Below, piece after piece: positions 1 to 11,459 of a DNA stretch of 64,000 bases. The position numbers and the translations under genes are program-made. The DNA lies in assembly GCA_036852015.1 (NCBI GenBank), contig JAANDG010000131.1, forward strand, positions 62,001 through 126,000, given 5' to 3'. Source of the stretch: Pelodera strongyloides (taxonomy: Eukaryota; Nematoda; Chromadorea; Rhabditida; Rhabditidae). How positions within the stretch are numbered: position 1 is the stretch's first letter; the number at the start of each line of letters is the position of its first letter. The notes under the pieces are model-generated. The model had not been told where the DNA came from and did not search any database. It saw only the letters and a program-made list of their open reading frames with translations.

Positions 1-3000
1 CTTCTTACATTACTCTTACATTATGTCAGGAATATTAGTTGTTACATTTTTCCACTTGGCTAAAAAATAGTCAGTTATTCCTTTGCACCGAAGCCGAGGT
101 GAAATCTGTTTTTTGATTTTCTTTCTTGCAAAATATTGCCGTTATGTCTGGGTGTGCGATTGTGAGTTTGAGATATGGTCGTTCGTTTTGCTGAACGGAT
201 TTTTGATGAGTCCCCAGGGAATCGTTTGAATCTCACCTCCGCACACGTATTCTCTTTTTTTTTTAAAGGGGAGAGGAAGGGTGGATCTGGATGGTTCATG
301 AATGTGGTGATTCTTGGTTATTGGGGGTTGTTGTGAGATGATGTCATGAATGATATATATTGGATGGTTAAGGTCGTTAAGGGAATTAGGGTATTTAAGA
401 AGTAACAGGTGACCTTTTACTGTACCTGTGTTGTTATCATGTTTGAGTTATTGCCTTGTATGAAATTAGACGCGCTAGGCGGTACCTAACATGTTGTCTA
501 ACGGTATTAATTTCGAATTGCTTCCGGAGGTGCTCACCTAACATACTGCTTGGCGCATCTAATTTCATACAAGGTAATACAAGCATCTTCATAGCTGGCT
601 CTGAACCTGAACAGGTCAAGAATCCTATGCAGCAGCATAAGAAAAATACTGTAGTTTGTGTCTTGGGGTTGGTTCTCACATCTCAGTTCTTGGTTATTTA
701 CTTGAAGATGTTGACACTGTATTTTTGTCTTAATTTTTTTTACTGTCAAAAGAGGCCGCGTCAGTTTCTATTTATGTAATGGGTTCTGGTCACAAGTTGC
801 GTTGCAGGGTTTTTCTCTTATTGCCTTGACCATTGGCAACATTCTGTTTGAGAGTTACTGTAATTTCAATTTGGCAACTTTGCTCCGCTTCCGCCGGAAA
901 TGATGGTGTGCTCTGAGCTCTGGTCTGGTTTCTGAGAATGCTGACTTGCTGACTACCATTACCACCCCCGTCCAACCACTATCGCGTTTTTCAATCTTGA
1001 TTTTCAATTACCACCACCCCCGTTCTAACAAACATGGGCTGGGCCTAAGGATCGCCCGCCTGCTCGGTAGATTCCATGTATGGTTGGGCGCTTCATTACT
1101 CCTATTTGATTCGTTGAGCTTTAACCAAGCATACGTGTCCGGACTCGGACTCCACACCGTAGATATTTGCGATCCCTATCCATATCCTGCCCAGAAGCAG
1201 AACGCAGAACCCCTCTTTCCCGTGTAACCTATTCCCTTCTTCCCGTTTTCTCACATACCTTCCCTCTGGTGTAAGTGTGCACCTCGTTAGTAATGTTCAT
1301 GGCAAATGTGCTCACAAGAAGATGAAGATGCCCGGATGTCCACATTCGTTTGGTTATGGGTGTGATGCGTGAGATGTTTCTTTCGGTAGGCCGGTGTATA
1401 ATCATGTGCGCGTCACCTATGGATTGGTACAAACTCCATGGAGGCTGTTCTGAATTTGTATACTTGAGGGAGACATATATCAATCCTACACATACACATC
1501 TTCTGATCACTAAGCTATAACTAAACAGACCGGCGATTGTGTGGTTGTGATTGATTTGACTCTCCGTGTCCGTGCCCGTGCCGCCTATCTTATGGCTTAT
1601 ATACGTATTAATCGGTTATGTGAGTTTTTGTCGCGCCTGTTCGTTTTGGTACATGCACTCTGTACACTGGTATTAGTATTTTGTTGGGGAGGAACCGAAT
1701 CAGAAATTCAAAAATAGATAATTTCAACCTCGATGTTTCCGCAGTATCACTTACGCTGTCGTAAGTCGTAATACTTTGATGACATAAACTAATGGAATAA
1801 AGAAATATTTTTGTGATAAGGCTGTTGCGTGCTTCCGTTTCCGTTCATGTACGAACCCGGATGTTTACTTACTATGTTCACTAATATTGGGAATTTTTAA
1901 TTTGTTGATGGTATGAGCTGGTGGGGCAAAGATGGCTACTAATCTTCCCAAAAATGCCATTTTCGTCTTTCCTCTTATGAATTTTGGTATTTGAAATTTG
2001 AAGCTGATTGACGCATCGTTTTGCTTACGAAAACAGTGAAAATCTTTAAAATATTCATTTACTCTCACATCTTGCGATCATGAGATGCACCACTAAGAGC
2101 CTTTGATTTATTTATGAGACAGAAGAGAGATGGGCTTTTTCTCGATGTTTTTCGTATGTTAATGTAGATAGGAGATAGGAGCATCGGGGATCGTGCCGCG
2201 GCGGTGCCACGAGGTAATCTAAAATTTAGATTTGTTTCTCATTCTACTCATTGAATATTCAGTCAACATCTTGAGGGCGCTATTAAATAGCGGCTGAGAG
2301 AAGAGTATGTTCAGTTAGGTTTTCATTTTTGGGTTTTCTTTGGATAGAGAGAGGTTTCGTTCTACTAAGGGAGAATGTTTGGGTATTTTTGTGTGCATGC
2401 CTAGTAATGTAGCAGTAGTAAGACTGTAGTACGGATAGGCATTGGTGTGGTGGAAGATAGTAGAGCAAAGAATGGAACTGAACTAGATGAGCTTTCCACA
2501 TTAAATAGTTGGTGCGTTAAACATTAAATAAATAAATCTTTTAGGCTCCGAGAGCGTGCACCTTTACTCAAGGGTGAAAATACAGTTTCAATGTTGGCTT
2601 ATGACTTGTTCCTTGTTGTTGAGAGGTCTTCAACATTATGTGTATTTGAGTAGTGATTGGTGTACTAGTTTCTCACAATTTTCTTATTTGGACTTTTTTA
2701 TAAGAGCTGACCATCTGTAATCTGTAATATGTAATCTCCATTTTGTGGTGTGGTGTTTAGCACGGTTATGGAACTAAGTGGTTGATCTAGGGATATTGAC
2801 GTTTTTTGGAAATTAATGGAAATCTTTGGTTTCTGTTTGTAGTTTCTTTGCGTTTCTCTACCTTATTAAATTTCAATATAGCCGATTTGTAGATTAAATT
2901 GAAGATATCAGAGATGTCACCCTCTTATATACTTTTGCCATTTGTGCTTATTTTATGAGATGACGTTTTTTTTAAATAATAATAATGCCATAATCTGTTA

Positions 3001-4165
3001 TTGTGTAATGATGGGTATAGAAATAGACTAGTCGATGCGGTACATACAGTATTTAAAGCAAAGTAATTTTCTTGCATGAGTATTTAAAGAAACCTGTAAA
3101 GAAGTTTAGCTTAGAAGCTGCACTCTATAGTTTGATTATTGGTATTTTGAAAAGAAGGGTGTACAAGCTTGCGCCATCTATACGTATAACGTAAACGTCC
3201 AGAGTTTGTCATAGTTTTGATTTTTACAACATTGCTTGTAAATGCTGCTTCTGCTTCGCGGCCACTACCATACACTCGTGCATTAGTTAAATTATGACTT
3301 CCAGCGTCAGTTCCTTCTTAGGCATTAAGGCATTTCGTTTCTGTTTTTTTTTCTCCCTGATGACTGCAATAAAATCCGCATTCTGCATATAGGGATGACT
3401 GGGGGCTGGATCAGAATACCTCTTCCGGTTGTGAATTGGAGAATGCTCGTCTTTCAGTCCCCCCCCCCCTTTCTTGTGCCATTACGGCGTGAAAATCAAA
3501 TTTTCCTTCCTTCCGACTTCCAGATTTTGTTCTTTTCTTTGACTATTTTCTAATGCACGGGATTGGGCTTTGTTCCTGGTATTGGTAGTGGGTTGGAGTT
3601 TATTTATTAGTTGATGGTGATTTGGTGATATGCTCCTTGAATTAAGGTTAACCGTTAACTATTGATGATAGGGATAGGATAAGGTAGTTAGTGATTGCTA
3701 TATTTTATATTAACATTGACCGTGAGTATTAATAATCCTTATTTACAACTTACAGATCTTGTCTTTTCTCGTGTAGTATAAGAAGTATATTTTAATTTTT
3801 CTTTTATGTTGGAAAATTTATTGAGTTTTATTTACAAGCAAGTGACGTGAGTAGGAGTACCGCTGGAATTCTGAGTTTTGTTCCGATAAAAATTCTAAAG
3901 ACTATTTTGTCACCAAAAATCTGATTCAATGTTGGATTTGGATTGTTGTCTTTAGTTGATAAATCTCTATTTATTAATCCACCCTCTCATGCAAGCACTA
4001 GATTTACTCATACTATTGTTTTACTTATGATAATCCTCCGTTTTCGATGCTGATATCATCGAGGCCGTATAATGTGATATGTATTAAATTTTAATTTGTT
4101 TACAAGTTACTTGACATCATTATAAGGCAGTCAAGTGTGTTTTAATATGTAAATTGTAGTGCATT

Positions 4166-4456
4166 ATGGGGTCTCGATGTATGGCAAAAACAGCGCATTT
4201 TGCTTCCAAGTATCAAAAGTGCATCTCGTGTAAAATTTTACATACACCTTTGAAAGTTAGAAAATGCACCATTGATAATACTAGACGAGGCGAAAATGCA
4301 CAGTTTATGCACGCTCGAAAAAAATAGTCCTGTGGCTACCGCCGCGGGACGATTTTTTGGCGGTCTGTAGTTGTTGTCGTGTAGTGCCAATCTACGGTAA
4401 TTAAAGCCATACTTGGAAGCAAAAATCGGCAATTTTTGCAATACATCGAGACCCCA
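4166..4456. repeat. foldback element with ~50-bp inverted ends
   Basis: The left end ATGGGGTCTCGATGTATGGC and the right end, which ends ATACATCGAGACCCCAT, are near-perfect reverse complements. The symmetry runs on through GCTTCCAAGTAT. There is no coding potential, so it looks like a small non-autonomous element. Confidence 0.75.
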
Positions 4457-5592
4457 TTAGAGATCAGTTGGTTTGCGTTTGGGGGCGGGCCAAATGAATA
4501 TAATTAGACTAGCAAATCGCGCATTTATTTGCATGCACTACAGTTAATACAGCTTCCAAATTAGGTTCCAAAAAACCGGCTTTTATACCGCTTTAAAATG
4601 TTTTGCATTTGTACTAGTGTGCTCATTACTCTGTCGCATAGCATATAGCCCCTTCATTCGTAGATGGTTTGAGATCGTACTTCTAGGAGTCTAAGGGTTA
4701 ACATAGTCGCCGAGCTAAGCAGCGCTGTGTGTGCACAAATTCACACACGATGATTTGTAGGATTTCAAATGTCTAAAGTTACTGATTCGCAGTTCCCAGT
4801 ATCTGTTATCCAGTATGCCACCTGGGCATGTGTCAATTTCATCATCATCAATAGCTCATGAAATCCGTATTTTTGCCCGGAACTGGGAAATTGGGCCTCC
4901 ATATGCCTGCCTCCCATTTCGATTCTGTTAATTTTGTGTAAACAATAACCTTTGAGCCCGCGGGTGCTGGGAGAGTGAGAACTTTTGTGTGTTGACGGAA
5001 ATACGGAAAGAAGGAAGGAAGAGAGAGAGGGATGAATGAAATAGAATAGAAATAGATGTGATGGGCCATTGGGCCTCATCTCACACCCACAAACATATGG
5101 ATGCTGTTGGATTTTGGACTTGAAGCCGTTAGGTAAGGGCTTTAGGCTTTAGGTTAGGTCTTTAAGTTTGGTCGTTAGGTGTAGGCTTTTGTAGAATCTT
5201 GTCCGATGTAGGATATACACTATATTTTATGATCCCGTTGTTTCCTTGTGTTAGGCTAGGCTCTAGCACTTACTTATCGTTCTATTTATTTGATTGTTAT
5301 TGTTGATTGATGAGTTGATTTATATAAAACTCTCTAGATTCTCTCGTTGCGGTTGTGTACGATAATAGAACAGCTAAACTATAAAAAAGGAAGTTAGGGA
5401 ACAAAAAAAAAAGTAATAACAACTATTGCCTTCATCCCGTTCTACGTTGATGGTTGCCCGTTAGCCCGTTTGTATGCTCGTGTGCCGGGCGATTGATTCT
5501 CATTTTGCCGTTTGGGGTTCTGCCACCCCCGAGACCCGCGAAATGCGGTTATTCCTCAATTTTTTTTCTGCTTTTTTTACACTTTACCCTTT

Positions 5593-5594
<2 letters not shown>

Positions 5595-5647
<53 letters not shown>
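5595..5647. repeat. poly-T tract, 53 bp
   Basis: An uninterrupted run of T. It could be the poly-A end of a retroposed sequence on the minus strand or plain slippage. I see no related sequence next to it. Confidence 0.9.
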
Positions 5648-5648
<1 letters not shown>

Positions 5649-6456
5649 TTTGTTTTTTTTCGTTCCTCGGTTGTAGGTTACGTAACTAACTGATTTTTGG
5701 ATGGTTTATTATATGGTGATAGTAGGTAGTGACTAGATAGAGTGTACGTAAATCCTAGGTGTAAATGGAATGGAGTTGGGATGTTTAGTTAATAGAAAGT
5801 GGGAGGGAGGATTTGTAATAGAGGTATCTACTTATGTTTCACTTAGTGTACAAGTTGCGGTAGATGCCAGGCATGTTTAATCTTCACGTTTCTATTGGGC
5901 ATGGTTACTCTTCCGTTGTCTATTGGTTGTTTAGTAGGAGTTGTATTTTTGGTACCATTTGCTAGTATCCGAAAAGAGTTGTCAATTCGCCTATCGATCA
6001 GCGCATTGTTGAGAAGGCTAATGAGATAGTGTAATTGAGCTTTTATTTACTATATCCTATTTGCTGTCATCGACTATTGCTAACGGCTCGAGTACACATA
6101 CTTCTGAATGAATTAACATACCGATTAGTGCAATATTGAGAAGTTGCCGCGTAATTATGTAACTGATCATTTATCTTTTAACTATTTGCTGTCATCGATT
6201 TGCATAATTGCCTAATTACGTCTCGAAGATCAAGGTGGTCTTCGGCTTGTGTGTGCCATGTCGAGTAAAAAAAAGTTGCCTGTTCTGAATGCGTAATGAA
6301 TCATTGGAGCATTTTTTTCCTTTCTCTGAGCCCAATTAGGAGAGAGGGAAAGAGAGAGAGTAGAGCGAGAGAGAGAGTAGAAAGAGAGATATAGAGTGAC
6401 TGAGAGGGGAAGTAACAAATAGTCTTGTATGTATATGTTGTCAATTTTTTTCTTAA

Positions 6457-6619
6457 AGCGAAATGCCAGCTCCTTTGGAAAATTTGCATATGATAAGCAA
6501 ATCCTATGTATCCTATGATAATTTTGCGCGATCGTCCACGGCTATCGCGCAAAATTAGCATAGGATACATAGGAGTTGCTTATCATATGCAAATTTTCCA
6601 AAGGAGCTGGCATTTCGCT
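6457..6619. mobile_element. TTAA-flanked palindromic element, family A copy 1
   Basis: It begins AGCGAAATGCCAGCTCC and ends with the reverse complement. It is flanked on both sides by TTAA (6453-6456, 6620-6623) and is almost fully palindromic over 163 bp. It has no coding capacity. The TTAA flanks suggest mobilisation by a TTAA-targeting transposase of the piggyBac type, which is inference. Confidence 0.85.
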
Positions 6620-7019
6620 TTAAAAAAAACTTACATCATCAAATATCGTGAACCTGGCCTCCGTGTGTACACTGTTTGCTATTCATTTGCGCGCATTTGA
6701 TATTCTATTACCGTTGGCTTGAATATATAAGGGAAAGTGAGCGTCGCCTCGCTTTTTGTTCTTATTTCTTGCGTCTGTCGCGCCTGAATATTCATACAAT
6801 GTATATATGTATTCATGTATATTATATCGATGCGTGATATCGTAGTCAGACGTAGTGGAGTTCTTTGACAGTTGGGGTTGGGCTTTGAGATCAACTTGTG
6901 GGTTTTTGTTAGGTTTTCCTAGGTTAACTTTGGGGATAGGGCGTGGCAAGGAAGGTTGTGTCAGTTGTATGAGTAGAGTGCTAGGTGCTAGGGACTCAGT
7001 AGTTGTGGAGTCTTGTTAA

Positions 7020-7189
7020 AGTGAAATTCCGGCCGGTTTTTGAAACGCATCGTGGACAACTGTATTTTTATGTGCGAAGTGAGGTCTAATTAGGGTCTAT
7101 TTTTTATGCTAAGTTATGCTCATTTACATATGACGCATAAGAATGTTGGTGTACTCGATTGCGTTTCAAAAACCGGCCGGTATCTCACT
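7020..7189. mobile_element. TTAA-flanked palindromic element, family B copy 1
   Basis: The inverted ends are AGTGAAATTCCGGCCGG and its complement. The GGTTTTTGAAACGCATCG core of each arm is shared with the other family B copies. TTAA lies on both sides (7016-7019, 7190-7193). Confidence 0.85.
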
Positions 7190-8404
7190 TTAAATTTAAG
7201 AGTGTATGTGATAATGAGCTAAATTGACAAATTCGTTCAAAGCTGGAGGCTGGAGGTATTTTGCTCATTTGGTTGGCTTTTTGTACTTTTAATTTTCGTT
7301 CGTCTGGGTCGACAAAGAAATTCTTATTCCAATTTGTCCACGATTGACGTGCAATTCTGAAAATCAAATGCAAAGAAGCCTTCTTGTCTTCTTGAAAAAT
7401 TGTAAAATCTTGTTTTCCAACACTTAAGTTGACTTAAGCTCCTAAGCATGTTGCCCGGCTGGCTAATTAGTTCTACAAGGAAGCCCCGACCCGCGCACAG
7501 GCAATTTGTTTAAAAGGATTTGGCTAATTTTTGATGGGCGCGCTCTACTATGTGTGTGCTCTTCTGCGTCCAATTACCTGGTATTTTAGGTTAGTATTTG
7601 GATTCTCTCGCTAGTTCTCTCTCTCTTTATTTCTCTCTTTACCTCCCTCTCTCTCTCTCGCTGGTTCTCTCTCTAGTTCTCTATTTTGCTCTTTACCTCT
7701 CTCTCTTTATCGTTACATCCTCTCTCACTAGCTCCTGCTCCTCCCTGCTCCCAGCTCCCATTACTGGAGTTTTTACCATTTTTGACTCAAGGTGTCGGTT
7801 GTGGCAAATGGCCTATGTCTTCTTCAACTTTTCGTTGGAACTTTTCATCAGTATTTACTTATATGACTCTTTATTCAAAGCAATACAATTTAACACACAA
7901 ACAATGGCAAGTAAAGAGATTATTTGTATTCACATTTACTTTGATCTAAAGTGTATTTCGCCACGTTGTCCAAACCAACTATATGTTGATCTGTATTGTT
8001 TTACGATTAATTTCCGATTTTGTGGATGAGAAATATTGCTTTTTTTTTGCTTTAGTACTTTGCTTTTCTTTGAAAAAAAGTTTTTTACATAGAATAGTTC
8101 AACCATCTTTAAAAAATAGCTGATTTTCAGGTGTATACCGTAAGCCGCATTCCTTGGCACGGGCACGGCCGTTCTATAGCTTATTGAGGTGCTGATTCTG
8201 TCTGTGATTACTTATTTCTGGAGTTATACCAGTCGGTCTCGGCTTAGAGTTTTAGAATTCCCGCACTTCGTTTTATGTGTTATTGGACGTAGCACAGTTA
8301 TGGTTTAAAATTTAGATACGTAAACTTGTGCTTCCGGAGTTGGTGTGACAATGAGACTTAGCCCTCCTGGCTCCTAGGCAACAATCTGGTGTATTGTGAA
8401 AAAC

Positions 8405-8480
8405 TTGGCATGCAGCGGACTCGAACCCGCGTCACTTGTCTACTCGACAAGCACTCACTGGTTGAGCTACACGCTCCCAT
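8405..8480 (-). pseudogene. tRNA-like sequence, probable tRNA pseudogene
   Basis: On the minus strand it has an A-box (TAGCTCAACCAGT), an anticodon stem CTTGT/ACAAG, and a T arm GCGGG-TTCGAGT-CCGCT with an intact B-box. The acceptor arms, GGGAGCG and the 3' side, pair at only about three of seven positions. The anticodon loop lacks the usual T at position 33. Pol III promoter parts remain, but a working tRNA looks unlikely. Confidence 0.45.
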
Positions 8481-8834
8481 TTTCCACTCAAAAAATACTG
8501 ATTTTCCCTAGCACCGGGTTACACACATGGGTTGCTTCATGCGGCGCATCTACCCAACTTACTTGAGATGCATCGCTTTATGCCCATGCCCAGAGGAGGC
8601 CAAAACCCAAAACGTGCGGGATTTTGTCTTATTTCTGGACTAGAGTTCTCGCAGTCGGTCTCGGCGTCTTGGCTTAGAATTTAGAGTTTTAGAATTCCCT
8701 TTGCATCACGTCACTTTCTTCTCCTCCTTCTTATTCCCGGCTGCCCTGGTGGGAGAAGCAGGGGAGGGGGAAAGAAGACACTAGGCCGCTTAGTCGCTTT
8801 CTTCCCAAGGCCCCCTTTTTCCATTGGTGGTTGT

Positions 8835-8835
<1 letters not shown>

Positions 8836-8867
<32 letters not shown>

Positions 8868-8868
8868 T
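8836..8868. repeat. CT microsatellite
   Basis: A simple CT repeat, followed by more CT-rich DNA to about 8935. Confidence 0.9.
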
Positions 8869-11459
8869 TTATTTTCTCTTCTCTATCTCTCTCCTCGAGT
8901 TGTATTTTGTTCACTTTTATTCTCTCTCTATCTCTCTTTTATTTATTCCAGAGAACTTTGAGTGAAAAAGGGCTAGTGGAGCTAGAGAGGGTGGAAGAGT
9001 TGCTTCAAGAGGAGTTTCAAACTTTTTCAATGACTCCTTTATTTACAGCAATGAAGTTTTTATTTGTTATTCCTCGAGTTCAAGTCGGCTTTTAGGAATA
9101 GGGAAGCTAAGGTGTATATGTATATATTTAGTTGGATCACTTGTATTTTCATATAAGAGAGAAGATAAGCAGAATCCTTCCCACGTATCCAACGTCACTG
9201 TAATTTATTCATATTTATCATGTTCGTCTTTTCTTTGTGGTGCGTGGTTGGGCAGGTTGAATTCTGTATGCTGCAATTAGAAAACCCATTCATCAAATTA
9301 GGTTTTTCGTTATTGTGCTGACATTGTGTGTGTGGTATTGCCTTGACGATTCGAGAATCCGGGGGCTGGAGGTTAGAAGGCGAGAATTAAAATTTTCCAT
9401 TTTTGAATTTTTGAATTTTTGATGGATTATGCAGGTTTGGTGATGTGCTTTGAGTTTGGAGGCGGACTAGTTGTGATTTGAGGGCGGGTAGGGATTCGAA
9501 TTTTCTGCTCCATTCATATAGGTAAACTTTGGGTTCCGTCGGCTGCGTGGCGCTTACGCTCTATTAGTATTTATATTAGAGTTCATGTTTGTCCTCTTGT
9601 GTCATGTCTGTGTAAAGAGGCATTCGCCAAAATAAACCTAGATGTGAATTTGTACTCTACCCAAAGAGAACTCATGACAAGCTCGATCCTCCTCGGTCTC
9701 GGTGGCTTAGTCTCTTTTGTCACTGTGTGTTGTAGTGTCGTAGGTGTCCCGCCGAGGCTTATTAGGACTACCAGTAATTGAGTAATCTGTACGGGTAGTC
9801 TTCACTGCGAAGTTGCGTACTATGTGTGCGGTAATCGTCTTAACGTGGGAGATTTTATTCCTGGGAGCCCGTGTATGTGGTATCGACTACATAAGCCTGT
9901 AATCTACTGTTAAACGTTTAATGCTAGATGGATGGTAACTGTGCTCAGGTACTCAGGTTGATCCACATTTACGTGCATCTGTTAGGAATTTACGTTTCAT
10001 CGGTATCGTATAGCGTCATCAGGATCTACGGTATCGTGTAGCGTCATCTGGGCAAATTTGACCTTCTCCCGGTCCCAGACATGTTGCTATTAGGGATTCT
10101 CTTTCATTTTCTATTATGCATATATTCGCATCTCCACCTACTTGGCTTTTATAATATCCATTATTGAGTCCCGCCATGACGGCATATGGACCTATGGACC
10201 TAAGACCTAAGAGCCTAAGACCACAATGGGTCCCAGCGTTCCATTCATTCATTCATACATCCCCTTTCCTTCTTATTTTCTTGCTTTGGGTTTCATCTTT
10301 GTGTTGTGGCGTTCCTGGGTCTTGGCTCGGCCCCTGAGGGAGACGCGGGAGTTTTGACCCATGTTTCTTAGTTTTTAATTTATGCAGGAATGCGAATGGT
10401 GGTGGATTTTTGATCGTGATCAAGATGCTCTGAGAAGGGAGGAGCATAGACGATCATGTGCATTAGTTCGGCCTTCTTTGAGTAAGGGGTTCGTTCAGTG
10501 TGCCCTGATAAGGGTTATGGTTTAGCACCAGGATATCTACACTTGGTCGATGTCATGTCGGTCTAACTTACTCTTGTGCTTGGTAACTTTATCTTACCTC
10601 TACATTGCTATTTGATCTCGGCCGCCTAACCGTAACCTTACAAACCGGGTGAACTTAGTCGAAGACGTCCAAGATTAGGTTGCTAGGTTCAAAGATCGTT
10701 TCTTTTCCTCGCTAACCCTTTGGCTGTCCAGCAACTTTCTGAACTCCACAACAAACACGCTGGACCTCTCTCGGGACCCTTGTGTGCCCTGGGCCCATGT
10801 TTAACCCTTTATTTAAAGACCCCGAGGTACTCAATTGACGCCTCAGAGGTCCATGGCCATTGATGTTAGTATGACCAGTAGTGAATGATTATGTTTTCCA
10901 GTTGTTTGCTAGTTTTTTTTTGGAATTAAGAGCCTGGTGGTCTAAGAATAACTTGTAACTTTTAGTGACGTTTTGATGGGGAAGCTTGAAATGTGGGTGT
11001 GTATAATCTCCATGAGATTTGAATAGCCATGTTGTCTTTTTTAAGTAGAGTTGACCCATGTCTGTGGGTTCCATCTGTCTATCTCTCTCTCTCTCTCTTT
11101 CTAAATTTTGGCGTTTTTTTAGTTTGTTCTCATTCAACCATTGCGTGATGTACTCTTATTGATGTTCTTGCTGCAAGATTAGAGCGGCTTTGCTCGGCAT
11201 TAGACTTTGTGTGCGTGTGTAACTTTTACATTTCTTCAGCAGGAGGCCTCACTCTCCTTGTCCTACTGCAGACCGTCCTTATTCTTCTCCTGATCTTCTG
11301 AATATTTGACGCGAGCAGCGATATTCCTGACTTGCATACTGTGGTTTTGCTGTGGTGTTGTGCAGAACACAACATCATCGGAAGGCAGTAGACGCTTCTG
11401 ACTGACACCTGCGCGTACGACTATTGAAGTTGAATTTTGCGTCTTTGGATTACCGGTGA

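Larger units (their letters stand above)
1..7019. other. gene-free stretch, repeat-bearing AT-rich DNA
   Basis: I found no chain of exons with matching phases on either strand. The short open frames here are low-complexity or unremarkable. It contains a foldback element (4166-4456), a run of 53 T (5595-5647), GA/CT-rich DNA near 6340-6410 and a 163-bp palindromic element (6457-6619). It may be intergenic, or a long upstream intron of the RhoGAP gene, whose BAR and PH exons I did not find. Confidence 0.5.
7190..11459. other. gene-free stretch
   Basis: No phase-consistent exons were found. It holds CT-rich DNA (about 7610-7740), a CT microsatellite (8836-8868), a tRNA-like sequence (8405-8480) and a short near-duplicate around 9998-10049 (GGTATCG-TATAGCGTCATC-like units). 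Some short TTTCAG-led open stretches, for example near 8951 and 10736, could be 5' exons of the RhoGAP gene, but none reads as BAR or PH sequence. Confidence 0.4.

Noticed and set aside
5130..5180. telomere-like TTTAGG words
   Set aside because: Only a few imperfect copies (GGCTTTAGGCTTTAGGTTAGG); no array of a nematode telomere repeat.
7598..8029. 143-codon frame rich in Leu/Ser
   Set aside because: The first half is a CT-rich simple repeat translated; no domain.
8540..8570. second SL1-like sequence (TACCCAACTTACTTGAG)
   Set aside because: Needs gaps to align and lacks the GGTTTAA start; within chance.
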